Shown: in pieces, positions 18,760-30,670 of the stretch
Numbering within the stretch: the stretch's first letter is position 1
Layout: each line of letters starts with the position of its first letter
Source: Macrolepiota albuminosa
Lineage: Eukaryota; Basidiomycota; Agaricomycetes; Agaricales; Agaricaceae
DNA length: 64,000 nt
Assembly (NCBI GenBank): GCA_027475525.1
Contig: JAMWFC010000032.1
Coordinates: forward strand, 2,170,001 to 2,234,000
Reading direction: 5' to 3'
Made by a program: the position numbers and the translations under genes
The notes under the pieces: generated by a model
Databases searched by the model: none
What the model was told of the DNA's origin: nothing
Seen by the model: the letters and a program-made list of their open reading frames with translations, nothing else

Positions 18760-21700
18760 GCACGATACTTGTTGGAATCGGTCCGTGGCTGATTCCCCCT
18801 CCTCCCCATCCTCCTCCTGCTCCAAACTCGACTTTCCATAGTTGCTCTCGTTGGACAGGGATGGTACTGGTTTTTTGCCTTTATCAGGCCTAGTCTTCCC
18901 TCTCGAGGTCGCCACCAGACCATCATACTGCTCCAGCGTACAGGGGTCTGGGGTCAAGACGACCACGGGATACTTTTCTGGTGGGGCCAGTACAAACACC
19001 GGCAGCATGAACAACATCTGGACTTCTCCCGCTTGTGCGGGAATGCCAGCAGGAAAGAGTATAACCTCCAATTTGGAGGCATCGAGAGGCGGCTTGCGGC
19101 CGCGGCGCTGACGAGACGGCCCCGACTTGGTCAGGGCGGACGATTCTGGTTGTGGCTGAGCCACCGGAGGGGCAGGCGCATTTCGCACCAGAGTATTCCC
19201 TCCAGGCCCAGCGTGAGGAGTGACAGTAACGGGCGCTCTTGGCGCCACAGTGACGGGTTTGGACCCCCTAGGTGGGGCCCAAGATGATGCGGCTTCCCGC
19301 TGACCCAAGGACAGACCTGCCAAGGGTTCACTGACGGCAGCCAGCGACTCTGAAGAGGCCTGCAGGCCCAACTCGGGTAACCGCAATGACGAAGCCACGG
19401 GCTGAGCAGGCTGCTCATGGCACGCGAATTGTGCTTCCGATGGCATCCTTGGCTGTGGAGGGTCGACCGGTCAACTGGGCTGATATCTAGCCCTCTTGAC
19501 CTCAGCAGTCGATTCCTCACTCGTGGCGATTTTGCGCTTAGACGCACGTTTGATCTGCTCCAGCGCTGCGATGCGCTGCCTCTTCATCAGCTTGATCTGG
19601 TCGAGCAATCCCTCCATTACCATCACGGCCAAACTGTCCTGCAGGAAGGACGCAGTTGCAGAGACTGGCTGTCCTGCTGCTTCCAGTCTGCCCAACAGCA
19701 CGTCTGGCACTGCTACACTCTGCGCTTGTGGCGCAGGCTCCCCATATGACTCTTCCACGGGCCGATGTGCCCATAGTACTGACAGCGGCCCCATCACCAC
19801 GCCCACATACGTCGGATGCGACACAGCTGGACGTGCCAACGGTTCCTGATAATAGCGCTCGTGGCACGTGCTGTTCTCCGGGCGCCCATAGCGCTCTTTG
19901 TCATCGACCTCCATCTCTTGCAAGTGGAGGGGTGTCTGGTAAGGAAGTGGCTCGGCACGGCCTGGGTAGGCCACACCTGCTGACTGAAACTGGCTTACCG
20001 CCAGATATGGCGGCTGCCTCTGGTACTGATCGGGGTAATCACAATTTTGTATGTTCGGGGGTCTTCCCCCTCCACTAGAGCCTTGCCGGCTCTGATCACC
20101 CTTTTGCGGCCCCCAATAGGCCATTTTAACTAAACACATAGACTACGTGTATTGGGACTGAGAAAAGAAAGAAAAAAAAACAATCTCCCAACTCCGCTAG
20201 TGGTGTAAACAACCACAAATACATGCCACTCAGCTTCTCACTGGCAATCAGAGTGGACTTCATCCACATTCCACCACCACACATGCATTATGCGCGTTTT
20301 GCTAGCTGTTGAGGGCGTTTCACACCCTGCAACTCTAGGTATCTGTCCATTACTGCAAGGTCTTTGCAGTGCACTAGCGGTTCCCAGGTAGTATCACCTC
20401 GAATTCGAGGCTTCCCTTCGTCCACCAATGACCTATGAGGTCATCTACGAATCACTCCTGGTCATTGCCAGTTCCAAAGTCATACGGCTCTGGAGTTGCG
20501 CGATTAGGAAATAGCGCATCACTACTGGCCATATATGGTCGCAATAGCGACACATGAAACTTGGGCACTATCCTGCGCGCTTGCAGTGCCTGGGGTAGTT
20601 CCAGCACATAGTTAGACGTGCTCGGTTCCGCCTCAAGGACCTTATATGGTCCAATCCATTTCGGACACAGCTTGCTCACCCTGCCTTTTGGCAGGTTCAA
20701 GTTCTTCGTCAAAAGGTACACTAGGCTCCCTTTCTCAATGTCCGGCTCATCACGTCTGCGATTATTTGCATGTTTGGTTTGCCATACACGCGATTCTATA
20801 ATTGCGTCATGGGCATCTGCCAGATTCCTTAGTGCATTGCGTGCAAACTGCTTGACTCCCACATGAATAACTTCGTCCATACGAAGTTCACAAATCATGG
20901 AGGGCATGTAGCCATTGTTGAGTTCAAAGGGTGAGTACCCTGTGGTTTCCGATATACTCGCATTTATCGCGAATTCCATGAGTGGACATCTATCCACCCA
21001 GTCCTTCTGATCAGGACGTACAAATGCTCACAGTATTTGTGCAATATTCCTATTCACACGTTCAGTTTGACCATCCGTTTGCAGATGAAACGATGTCGAC
21101 ATGAGCAACTTTGCTCCTAGCAGCTTGTGCAACTCCTTCCACCATTTGGAAGTGAACTTAGCGTCTCGATCGCTTACAATTGAACTTGGCAGTCCATGGA
21201 GGCATACTATCTCCTTGAGATAGATCCACAACAAGTCTGACGCTGTCATGGTAGTTCTCACCGGAATGAGATGGACCATACTGGTCATTCTGCAGATCAC
21301 TACCCACAGGTAGTTAAAGCCTTTCGACTCGGGGAACGGACCTATAAAGTCCATCCCAATCGACTGTTGACATAGCTTGCATGTCGAGCAGAATTGGCTC
21401 ATCTCTTTGGCCATTTGCGGCCACCAGTACCAGCGTCGCACATAGTCCAGCGTTTTCTGAGTTCCGAAGTGGCCCACTACTCTATGGGCCTGGTCCAGGA
21501 TAGTCGTAATCAACGACCTCTCCTGGGGAATGCAGATGACTTTGGACCCCGTGGGTCTGGTAAGGTAGACAAGCTGCTGCTCTATCCTGAAGCGCGGATG
21601 CGCTTGGATATTGTTCAGAATCTCTACGAAGAGATTATCATCCTTGTATCCTTGCTGGATACGTGTGTGGAATTGCGCATTGCCTAAGTCAGCTGGTGCA

Positions 21701-22320
21701 GGCATATGGTCCTGTGACTCCAGCGCTTGCTAGAGCGTCATATCAGTACCTCTCGCAGGCACCTCTTGCCTCATCTCTTTACTTGGCTGAGGGACCTCAT
21801 GATCCACTAGCATCTGGGCTTCGATATTGCAAGTCTCTCGCTGTTTGTGCAGTCGCTTACAACGTGTTTCCTGCGCTCACATGGCGTGTAACTCGACCCT
21901 ATGTTCCCTGATTTCATGGAATCGATGCAGAGGCAAATCCTCGCCCTCTGGGTCAATATGTTTGTCTGCCTGGACATAGTCATGCGCATCATGGATGTCA
22001 TCTCGAGTATCACTCTTGAAATATTGAGATAGGCAATCCGCCACTTTGTTCAATTCACCTTTTACATAGGTGATGTCAAACTGGTACTGCAACATGTAGT
22101 CGATCCAGCAACGTTGTCGCGGAGACAGGTGCACCTGAGTCTTGAAGAACTCTAGTGCTTTGTGATCCGTGATAATATGGATCTTATATCCCATCAGTTT
22201 ATCCTCCCACTTTAGGAGGGCTTCCAGGATTGCGAGTGTTTCTAACTTGTGCACAGCATAATTCTGCTGAGCAGCAGTGAATTTACGGGACATAAATCCC
22301 GCTGGTCGGCAAGTCTGCCA

Positions 22321-22474
22321 TGTTTTACCCTGGCCAAACATGGCCCCAACCCCAGTCTTCGATGCATCGCAAATGAGCCAGATGGGCTCGTCTGCCATGT
22401 TTTACCCTGGCCAAACATGGCCCCAACCCCAGTCTTCGATGCATCGCAAATGAGCCAGATGGGCTCGTCAATGC
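22321..22474 (-). repeat. 77-bp tandem duplication in RNase H
   Basis: Copies at 22321 and 22398. The DEPIWLICDASKTGVGAMF segment is encoded twice in different frames. Confidence 0.9.
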
Positions 22475-22730
22475 GTGGGTCAATTGGCCGGATGACTGGC
22501 GTTTTTGTGCATATGCGCTTAATCATCTCAAAACACCGCTGATGCAGCGGTCTCCAATGAAACGGTGACCCATTCTGGGTCATGGCCATAAGTGGCCCAG
22601 TGTATGCAGTGATGTCTGGCAAGAAATTGCCAATATAGTTCACCAGTCCGACAAATCATTGGATATCATTATATGTGTGTGGAGTACACCACTCTCGGAT
22701 TCGGTCGAGCTTATCCGTATCCGGATGAAT

Positions 22731-22884
22731 GCCCTTCTCGTCAATGACGTGACTGAGACAATCTATACTCGTTGCGTACAACTCGCACTTCTTCCATTTG
22801 AGTGAATGCCCTTCTCGTCAATGACGTGACTGAGACAATCTATACTCGTTGCGTACAACTCGCACTTCTTCCATTTGAGATAGA
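22731..22884 (-). repeat. 77-bp tandem duplication in RT
   Basis: Copies at 22731 and 22808, both beginning GCCCTTCTCGTCAATG, in the thumb/connection region. Confidence 0.9.
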
Positions 22885-24909
22885 GGCTGGCCTTCCGTAG
22901 TCGTTCAAATACGACTTGTAGGTGCTGCTCATGCTCCTCAATGGAGTCAGAAAATAGACGTGCATAAACTTCCCGATTACATCTCAGAAGATTAAGGTCA
23001 TTAACCTCTGAAATGTCGCCGGTGCATTACAATCACCAATCTGCATGATGTTACTCATGAACATCCCCATCAGGAACGAGAACAGTGTCTTCGGTATATC
23101 CTCTTCGTGGATGCGAACCTGTTTGTACGTGTCTGTGAGGTCGATTTTTGACCAATACTTCGCTGTCACAACATCTTCTCGTATCACTTCCTGATCTGGA
23201 AGAGGTGTTACATCCTTGACGGTATTATCATTGCACTGTCACGCATCCAATGCAGTCCGTAATGTTCCATCCTTCTTGGGGATACAAAGCAATGGTGCAG
23301 CTTGCACCGCTGGTTGTGGTTCCCACCACTTCGCGTTTATGTATCTATTCGTCTTTTCACGAAGTTGATCCTGAAGTGCTCACGGGCAGCGAGGCAAATG
23401 ATACTTGTACTGCTTGTTATCGTCAATGAGGTTGATCTCATGATTAACCTCCCGCCATGGAGGAAGCTCTTCCTTCATTCCATTGACGATATCAGCGAAC
23501 TCCAGTTGCCATTGCTGGCGCAATCGAGGAATATCCTCCTCTGTAAGGCTCAAAGCCTTGCCTTTTCCTTTGGCTATGCATGCTATACGCAGTTGAACCT
23601 TTGGTTCAAATCGCTCCCATAAGGCACGTATGTGCTCCTCTGTGAGATCTCCTGGATTCAACCTTACAACCGGTTGTTTCCTCGTCGTACTTGCCGACGA
23701 CTGCACACTTCTCGCTTTCAGCGAAAATCCGTCAAATACGATATCCGATGTTTTGGAAATCTTGTCCTCTCATGTGTGACGGTACACTTCTCCCATCTGG
23801 GTCGCTTGCCCACTTCCCATAGCCTGCGTCACCATTGACGCTACCAACTCATTCCACTCCCGTGGCATTCGTGGGTCATACGCCCATTGCACTCCTGGCC
23901 GAGGCACTGGTCGATCTATTAGCGACCTAGTGCTACCCACAGTTCCCATCGTACTGTATACCTCGTCCTTGACAAGATCCTCAACCTTCACTTGAGAGCT
24001 AGTCAGCTGGCATTCCAGCGACTCCACCACGTGTTTACTACGCTCATTCTTGCACTGCACAGCCTGTTTAGGCTTTCCATTGGTACACCCAGTCACATCC
24101 GGGTGCTTCCCCTTCTTCAGAGTTCCTTGAAACTCTTCCTCAGTCATCAGTATAGCCAGCAAGTCTGCCGGCAGGCTTTTTGGTGGGACCTGTTTGTTCT
24201 CCACCTCCTGTACAGTCGCTTTCCTGCGATTATCTAGTCAGTTGTGCTCATCACACCGCTTTTCAGTTGCGCAATAGCGCCTCAAATGACCATCTGTATC
24301 GTTCAACACCACTTTCTCCACCTTCAAAGGCGTACCATTCACAACGACCATGTTGTTCACAAAATCCAGCGATACCTTGTTCTTACGCATGAACGGCGTA
24401 CTGATAATCATGTCATAGCGATCAAAATTTGCTATATCCATGTATTCTTTCGTCGATGTTCCTGACGTCTTTATTCTCACCTCTGCGCCAAACTGCACCA
24501 TAGCGCGACTCCCCACAGTCCCCAGCTGGAGCATCAAGGGCTCCTCCAGTTCATGAACGCGAATTGCGTTGACGTGAGCAAACTGGGGCGTAATGCCCGT
24601 AGTGGTACTCCCAGAGTCCCACAACGTCCATGCTGGATGTCCATTGACATCAACATACGTGACCAGGCACTCCTTCTCTTCGGAAGTATAGCGTGGCCGC
24701 TGCAACTTATTAGTTGCCTTCTGCAGGGTTACGCGTCTCATTCGGACGTGCTGATCTCCACGGCACTCCGTCAGTGCAAACAGGTGTTTCTCCTTGTCAT
24801 CACGAGCATAGTAGTCGCTGTTGTACACATCCACTGCGACGTATTTGTCGCCATCAATCTGGACGCTCTCGGCGTCATCCACTTCCAACCCGTCAGCCTC
24901 TACGTGCGG

Positions 24910-27738
24910 CTACTCCTCCATGTTGTTGACGACCTCATTGTCTTTGTCGTCACTGATGACATCACTCAGTGCTGCAGCCATATGGGCTGCTCGGATGTGT
25001 GCCTTAGGAGGGGCGGGACACTCCTTAGCAAAATGCCCACTCCTGCCACAGTTGTAGCATGCTGAGGGATCCCCGGCAGGCCTTCTCTGGGCCGCTCCTG
25101 GAGCCCCAGTGGTTTTGCCCGCTATACGCGGTACAGGCGCCACCACTCCTCTTGGTGCTACCTGATTCTGATCCGAAAAGGGTCGACTATCCTTTGCTGG
25201 CAATTGTCCAGCAGGCTTCGATCAAGGCCGTTGGCCTCCAAGGACTGTCTTACGCACAACAAATCGTGGATTGCAATTGTTCTCCATATCTGTCTGTTTG
25301 GCCAGGAAGGTTCCCACCTTCACTGCCTGACGGTTCACTATTCCTCGGCATGAACTACGCTGCTCATAATGGTTTGCAGTCTGCGTCGACTGCTCATAAC
25401 GGATGGCATACGCCAAGAATTTGGTCACAGTATTGACCTCTGGAGACAAATTATTGTCACGTATCAACGCTCTCCTCATGTCTGCGGGTATTCCGTCCAG
25501 GAATGTCTCGCGGATAGTGTATTCATCTGGATAGACGGCCATATTCTGTGCATGACCCACCAGGTCATCATAAAAGGTCTGGACGCCAGTCTTAGCGTCA
25601 TACACTGCCTTTCTAAAGGCATCACGAGCTTCCTGCATTGTAGCAGCGTTGACAAACCAATTATACAGTCCTATCAGGACTTCTTTAAATGTCCAATGCG
25701 ACTTGTCGCAATTAATGTGAAGAACATGGCGACGGAACCAATTCCGAGCCTCTCCCTCCATAAATTTGTGTAGCATGAATATCCTCTCCTGGTCCATGTT
25801 GTCTCCACCATAGCAGCAGGCTGCAAGGTGGTAGCACACATCCATGGCCCAGTCCTCCAGTTGAGAGAACCTATGTCCTCCAGCATACACACGTATGTGC
25901 TTACCATTGGATTTACGGGGACTTACCCCAGCAGGGAACTTAAATCTGACTCCAAGGGAGTCATCCACCAGACGAGTGAGGCAGTCATGCATATGATCCA
26001 TATGGATCCTGACCGCTTCATTTATTCCCGGCGTAGTTTCACGCAAATCATGAGGTGCAGGCATCAAAAATGCCTGAGGACTGTGAAACAGGTGCTCATT
26101 GGCCACTCTTTCTGGCTATGTGGTGGGCTGTTGCCTCACTTGTTGCTCTGCTGGTGATCCACCAGCCTGCCTGCCACTATCACAACAATTATTATTGTCC
26201 TGATCGTCATTCCTACGATCACGTCCTCCACCATTGTTATTGCGATGAATTGGCTCCCTCCACTCGTAGTGGTCACTACTATTATCACTACCACCCGGAT
26301 TTCTGTCCGGTTCAGCAGTTCGAGCCATGAATTGTCACCGCATCTCATCGACAGGCATTACACCCTCACGCCCTTCAAAGACTACCCCCTGGTCGTCAAT
26401 TAACGACTCACCATGATCGCGCAAGTCCTGGTTGCGTATTCTCTGGTAATTGACGTGTTCATTCCAGTTGTCCACTAGGTGTACGCGTCGCACTACGTGT
26501 TGTGGTCGCATTCACTCCTCAAGAATGTGGACTTTGTCCACCTCTTCCTTGATTGTAACTTGCTTACGAGGTGTCTTAACCTCCTGCACTACAAGTAGTG
26601 CCTCTGGCTCTGCCGGAGTCGTCGTTACAGTCTCCACCTCAGACAATGCCTGCTGAGGCACTCCGCTAACAATGCGTTGATGGTTTGCAGCGTTCTGACG
26701 CCGAACGTAGTCTTGCTGAGACTCATTAGCCTGACGAGGCGCATTGAGCAATTCCATCGTGTCCACAATTAATGGCGCTCGTTTGCGCACACTCATCTCA
26801 CATTCTACTGAGTCGGCTGGAGTAGCCGTTGAGACTGCTGACCCTCATGCTGCTTTGCGCTTAAGGTATTCTACCACTTCGAGTTTGAAGATGCGCACAA
26901 ACAATTCGATATATTCATTCGAATCTGCACGGGGTACATCGTGGCTCCTAGCAGCCAGCAACTGTAAGTGCTTGACTACATAAAGCTGAAGACGCTTTCA
27001 CATCAATTCCTTCACGACTGACAGATATCGGTCCAACACCAGCTGTAACTGGACAGACAAGGTCGAATGCAACCTTTTGCTTTCCTCATCATCTGAGGAC
27101 TCCAACTCAGACTCTAAGTCTATAACTCTCCTGAGGCCATCATGCCTCACTTGCAGCTGTTTGCCAGCCCGTCTGTGCAACTCTGGAATTCCAGGCGCTG
27201 GTGATGCCTTTTCCAACCCTACGACATTGTCGTCCTCCCTACTGACCACCATTGCTGGTCCTTGCTTCTGTCCTTGTGTCGTCAACGACGACGGTCCCAG
27301 TTCAGTGGCAGCATTGGCCACATATTCCAAATGCCGTTCCATAGGTGCAGTCCGGAATGGGGTGCTATGCGCAAACGCGCTGCCTTGTACCATTTCCGAG
27401 TACTGGGTAATGTCCGGTTGACTCTCAGAGGGAGCTGACGAGCTCTCGGGCAATCCCAGATACATCAGTGAAGGCATTTGGCTCACTGGCAGCGACACTC
27501 CTGAGACCGCGGATCTCTCTCCTGGTTTTCCACCAGGTCGTACAATGGACATCATCCGTGATACGGATAGCCCACCAGGCATTCCAAAACTTGCGCTGAC
27601 ATTACAAGGGGTCTTTTCATCCCGCTTTGGCAGAGGTTGGTATGCTGATGCAAATTGCGTCTTCACAGCTTGAAGCACAGGTAAGTCACCTCCATCTGCA
27701 GCTGGGAACAGAGGATCCGGATCAAGAGAGCCAGTCAT
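24910..27738 (-). pseudogene. Long gag of the 12.7-kb element
   Basis: From ATG 27738 (MTGSLDPDPLFPAADGG) there is an N-terminal extension of about 500 codons without recognised motifs but with acidic/helical stretches (IDLESELESSDDEESKRL). A glycine/asparagine/arginine-rich linker follows (about 26320-26120), then a retrotransposon-gag capsid domain (26106-25222; FMEGEARNWFRRHVLHINCD, YDDLVGHAQNMAVYPDEYT, FLDGIPADMRRAL). A CX2CX4HX4C knuckle (CYNCGRSGHFAKEC) lies near 25060-25020. Several stops lie between the segments. In this lineage the sense N-terminal extension makes Gag unusually long. Confidence 0.7.
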
Positions 27739-27832
27739 GGAAGCACGTTTTTAGCATGATGCCAACAGAGAATTGAGAGGTTTTGATGATAGTTGCCTAG
27801 TCGGTAACAAGCCTAGAGTCTAAAGCCGATAG

Positions 27833-27986
27833 CAGAAGATTTAAAAAAATGTAACCGGAGTTACGGGTTAGAACTATCTTGTGTGTATCACACAAGTGCT
27901 AAATCAGACCAGAAGATTTAAAAAAATGTAACCGGAGTTACGGGTTAGAACTATCTTGTGTGTATCACACAAGTGCTAAATCAGAC
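27833..27986. repeat. 77-bp tandem duplication at the 5' LTR inner edge
   Basis: Copies at 27833 and 27910. The duplicated unit spans the LTR boundary (CAGAAGATTTAAAAAAATG), so two LTR starts appear (27850 and 27927). Only the second gives a 174-bp LTR. Confidence 0.9.
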
Positions 27987-28100
27987 TGCAGTATTGGATT
28001 TGACTAGTACTTAGAGTGAAAACAAGATGTTGTCTTACGTAATACTCTACTAATTGATTATAGCATCATTGACGCTAAGAACATGGATGACTCCGTTACA
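27850..28100 (-). repeat. 5' LTR of the 12.7-kb element
   Basis: Ends ATGACTCCGTTACA, followed by the GTATT duplication. The internal sequence next to it on the element strand is T/A-rich (TTTTTTTAAATCTTCTG) and is not a recognisable tRNA-type primer site. Confidence 0.9.
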
Positions 28101-28105
28101 GTATT

Positions 28106-28373
28106 GTACTAAACATAAAATAGGGTATAAGCAACAATTTGTACTTGTTGAGAAACTTTTTTGCCTGCTTATCAGATATGCAGATGCAATGCAGACAACA
28201 TGGCTATATTCAGCAAAGTGCTAGCTGGTACAGAAAACAACTGCACTACAGGATTATAATCTCTGAGTGCACATAATCCATACTCTGTGTTTTTTTTTAT
28301 TTGCCAAAATATATTGCTTTGGTCATACAATAGACATCCATACTCAATATTGCATTTGCAAGGAGAGTTAAAT
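28106..28373. other. Unassigned flank between two insertions
   Basis: AT-rich, no gene recognised. It continues the sequence interrupted at 15408. Confidence 0.5.
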
Positions 28374-28711
28374 GTGATTGTAGAATGTAAACAACTATAT
28401 TAACCTGTAGGAGAATATAAAGTATTTAGCTACAGAAATACATAAGCACCAGTACAACAGCATCAAGTAGATAAGCTACATACCCTTAGTGTTAGACATG
28501 ACTGTGTATAAACAACTAAGGGTGTGTTATGGGTACTAATATGTTTTGTATGAAATAAAATAAAGTTTGATCAAAAACATATCAAATAAACAAAAATATA
28601 AGATATATGCGGTGGCACATACTAACATAGAAATAAGAAGTTAGAATAATGAAAAGCTGGCCTTGCATCAATAGAGTCATGCCTCAACACTTTCTCTGAT
28701 GAGTTGGATGC

Positions 28712-29640
28712 CTAGGCTTGAAGTCCCAATAGCCTGATGAGGTGTTCATATGCAATATGGGCAAGAAGTTTAATGAACAGATTGGTGAGGTTGTCTTTGG
28801 ATAGAATGTGTGTGAGGGTGATGTTGTCCTCATGTAGATGCTTATAGATGTAATGATACTTAATATCAATGTGTTTGACATGTGATTGCCCCTTTGTAAA
28901 TTCAGCTAGTGCAATCAATAATTGGTTGTTGATGTGTAGGTTTACCAGAAGTTGCTGCCAAATATTGATTTCTATCAGAAAGTTGTGCATCCAGAGAGCT
29001 TGTTGTGTAGTGCATGGCACAGCAATAGATTCAGCTTCTGTCATGCTTAGTGTCACTATGGCTTGTCTTTTTGAACTCCAAGACATTGGTCCACCAGCCA
29101 TTATAAACACATACCTATCTGTAGACCTCCTTATATCTATGTCTCCTCTGAAATCTGTGTCTGCATATCCAATTGGTTTGACATCTATGCCTGACCTTGA
29201 ATAGGTGATCTTGTAGTCTAGAGTTCCTTTGACATATTTCAGGACATATTATAGTGCATTCTAGTGGGCTGGCCCTGGGTCTAATTAGAACCTAGCAAGT
29301 AATCCAATTGTGAATATTAAATTGGGGTGCATAGCTACCTGCACTTATATTAGTGAGCTTAGAAATTTATGGTAAGGTTTGTCAGCCATAAAGTTGTGCT
29401 CAGCCACAGTCATTGGTGCCATAGATACTGTGAGTTGGATATCTAGAGATAATGGTGTGGCATGTGAGTTGCAGTTTGATATGCCAAAATGTTTAAGTAT
29501 GCATTTCCTTTCGAAATAATGATATTGCCCCAGTATCTGGGTGATGCTCTATTGCCATCCCAATAATTTAGGATGGGGTATCCAGGTCTTTGATATTGCC
29601 CCAGTATCTGGGTGATGCTCTATTGCCATTCCAATGATTT
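28712..29640 (-). pseudogene. copia RT C-terminus and RNase H
   Basis: Copia signatures in order: YVKGTLDYKITYSRSG and IGYADTDFRGDIDIRRST before the RNase H motif (SWSSKRQAIVTLSMTEAESIA), then KHIDIKYHYIYKHLHED and LSKDNLTNLFIKLL. The final residues run into the polypurine tract. A 71-bp near-tandem repeat (29521 and 29592) breaks the RT part. Non-functional. Confidence 0.85.
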
Positions 29641-29689
29641 AGGATGGGGTATCCAGGTCTTTGATATCATAGATGGCTGACAACTCAGA

Positions 29690-30670
29690 CTACATACATG
29701 CCACTAGTTCCTTGTCCCATTAGCACTTCCCTCCCATCAGGGTTGCAGAACACAACCTTCCTCTTTGCAAACTTTATTGAGAACCCTGCTTTGTCAAAAT
29801 GCTCATTATTGCCAGGTTGGCTGAGGGTATATTTTTGGCATTGTGATTTGTGAGGGTTGCTAAGGCACTGTCTCAGTTTTGAAAATTTGAAAAGAACTGT
29901 CTCTTCTTTCCTCCACTCTTCCAATAGCAATTCTCCTGCAGATGTCCCATATGTTTATAGTTGGGATTCATGCATATGAGTTTCACTCTCTGGAGGTCTA
30001 TGGAGACTGCAAGGGCAGTGGCCAAGGTACTTGTTTGTTTCTGTGCTTTCAAATGTTTCCAGTGAATGGTGAGTCCAGCAATTAAATTGTTTGACATTTT
30101 TGTGGCATATTGGCTGGCAACAACAACATTCCAGGATTCTGGAAGTGAGTTTATGACTATTGTCCTGAACATAGTGTCACTGATTGTAGCATCTTTTTCT
30201 GTAGCCTCCTCCTACTTGGTATGCAGGTCTTTAATGCAAGCTGGGAAGTCTTTCCCATCGGCAAGCATTGTGGCAACACAGTACATTTTTGGCCTCTATT
30301 GCAGCAAGTTCGGATATAGTGCCATAATTTGTGATGAGCTGTTCTCAAACCTCAGCTGCAGTACTGTTCATCTTAATGTCTAACCTGGCTGGGTTTTTGC
30401 AGTTGTAGATAATCAGAGCCAGCATCCAGGCATCACAAACATCCCACTCTTCCATCAATGAGGTCAGAGATGACCATTCTGTCATAATTTGGGTAGTGCT
30501 GACATTTGTTGATTCAATTTTATAGGGTATTCACTAGATGGGGCTCCTGCTAGATTTTTGATTGTGCCCTCAAGGTATTCTCATGCTCCTCAAGATAATG
30601 ATTTGTTTTTTGAACTGTCCAAAGTTGGTGCCATTGAACTGAAGATTTTCAAAAAATGTGGGTGGGTTTG
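29690..30670 (-). pseudogene. copia gag relic
   Basis: Fragments of a UBN2-type copia Gag: QFNGTNFGQFKKQI near 30640, AAEVWEQL-like helix near 30350 (with a stop), INSLPESWNVVVASQYATKM (about 30155) and a knuckle CMNPNYKHMGHLQENC in which the second Cys of the usual CX4CX4HX4C is Tyr. GAG-pre-like AGFSIKFAKRKVVFCNPDGR follows. Multiple stops. Confidence 0.75.

Larger units (their letters stand above)
16024..20124 (-). pseudogene. ORF X-Y: extra reading frame after the chromodomain, function unknown
   Basis: Starts near 20124 (MAYWGPQKGDQSRQG). The N-terminal half (X, to 18757) is proline/glutamine-rich, with a short basic helix (IKLMKRQRIAALEQIKRASK) and a basic/acidic tail (TRPDKGKKP, EQEEDGEEGE). 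The C-terminal half (Y, 17660-16024) is globular: AYCMHWRTLFGFAL, VARPGLYREAIASYDAMFP, VDHTYIYGI, PQWDGWREMTEDDHYCLMF. Removing the LTR at 17689-18759 with one target copy joins X and Y in frame. Two in-frame TGA codons near 16805-16850 sit where the relic at 57258-60974 has sense codons. A frame change near 19450 and a 77-bp duplication at 17161 also break it. No envelope-like signal peptide or fusion peptide, and no domain I recognise. Confidence 0.65.
20290..24888 (-). pseudogene. pol of the 12.7-kb element: protease, RT, RNase H, integrase, chromodomain
   Basis: Protease: LWDSGSTTTGI (about 24600). RT: SKIDLTDTYKQVRIHEEDIP and GDCNAPATFQRLM, but the catalytic YxDD box is absent, with VYARLF joined directly to SDSIEEHE near 22945. 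RNase H: ICDASKTGVGAMFGQG, KLETLAILEALLKWE, ITDHKALEFF (catalytic D, E, D kept). Integrase: H-H-C-C finger (HRVVGHFGTQK..CKLCQ), core D-D-E (IGMDFIGPF, SDRDAKF, QTDGQTERVNR). C-terminus: PKWIGPYKVLEAEPSTSNYV. Then a shortened chromodomain (FVDDLIGHWW..DTTWEP..DRYLEL) at about 20455-20290. Gag and pol share one frame, separated by a single TAG at about 24912, unlike the -1 overlap of elements I-III. Two 77-bp duplications (22321, 22731) add false shifts. Confidence 0.85.
15414..28100 (-). mobile_element. Complete 12.7-kb Ty3/gypsy element with an extra ORF downstream of integrase
   Basis: LTRs of 174 bp (without assembly duplications) start TGTAAC and end GTTACA. GTATT at 15409-15413 and 28101-28105 is a perfect 5-bp target-site duplication. 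On the minus strand: LTR, long gag (27738-24910), protease-RT-RNase H-integrase-chromodomain (24888-about 20290), ORF X-Y (20124-16024), palindrome plus polypurine tract (15694-15665), LTR. Its protein sequences are distant from elements I-III. All reading frames carry stops or deletions, so this copy is not autonomous. A solo LTR (17689-18759) is nested in ORF X-Y. Confidence 0.93.

Noticed and set aside
20000..20451. tRNA or other RNA genes in non-coding stretches
   Set aside because: No cloverleaf with consistent A and B boxes found by eye here or in the other gene-free stretches; a tRNAscan run would be needed to be certain.
24900..24915. Programmed TAG read-through between gag and pol of the 12.7-kb element
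   Set aside because: Gag and pol are in one frame with a single TAG, but it is followed by CCG rather than a known read-through context, and other stops in the same gag show that the copy is decaying.
29521..29662. Another member of the 77-bp duplication series
   Set aside because: Period is 71 bp and the copies differ at several positions; it lies in an old copia relic and looks like a real ancient duplication.
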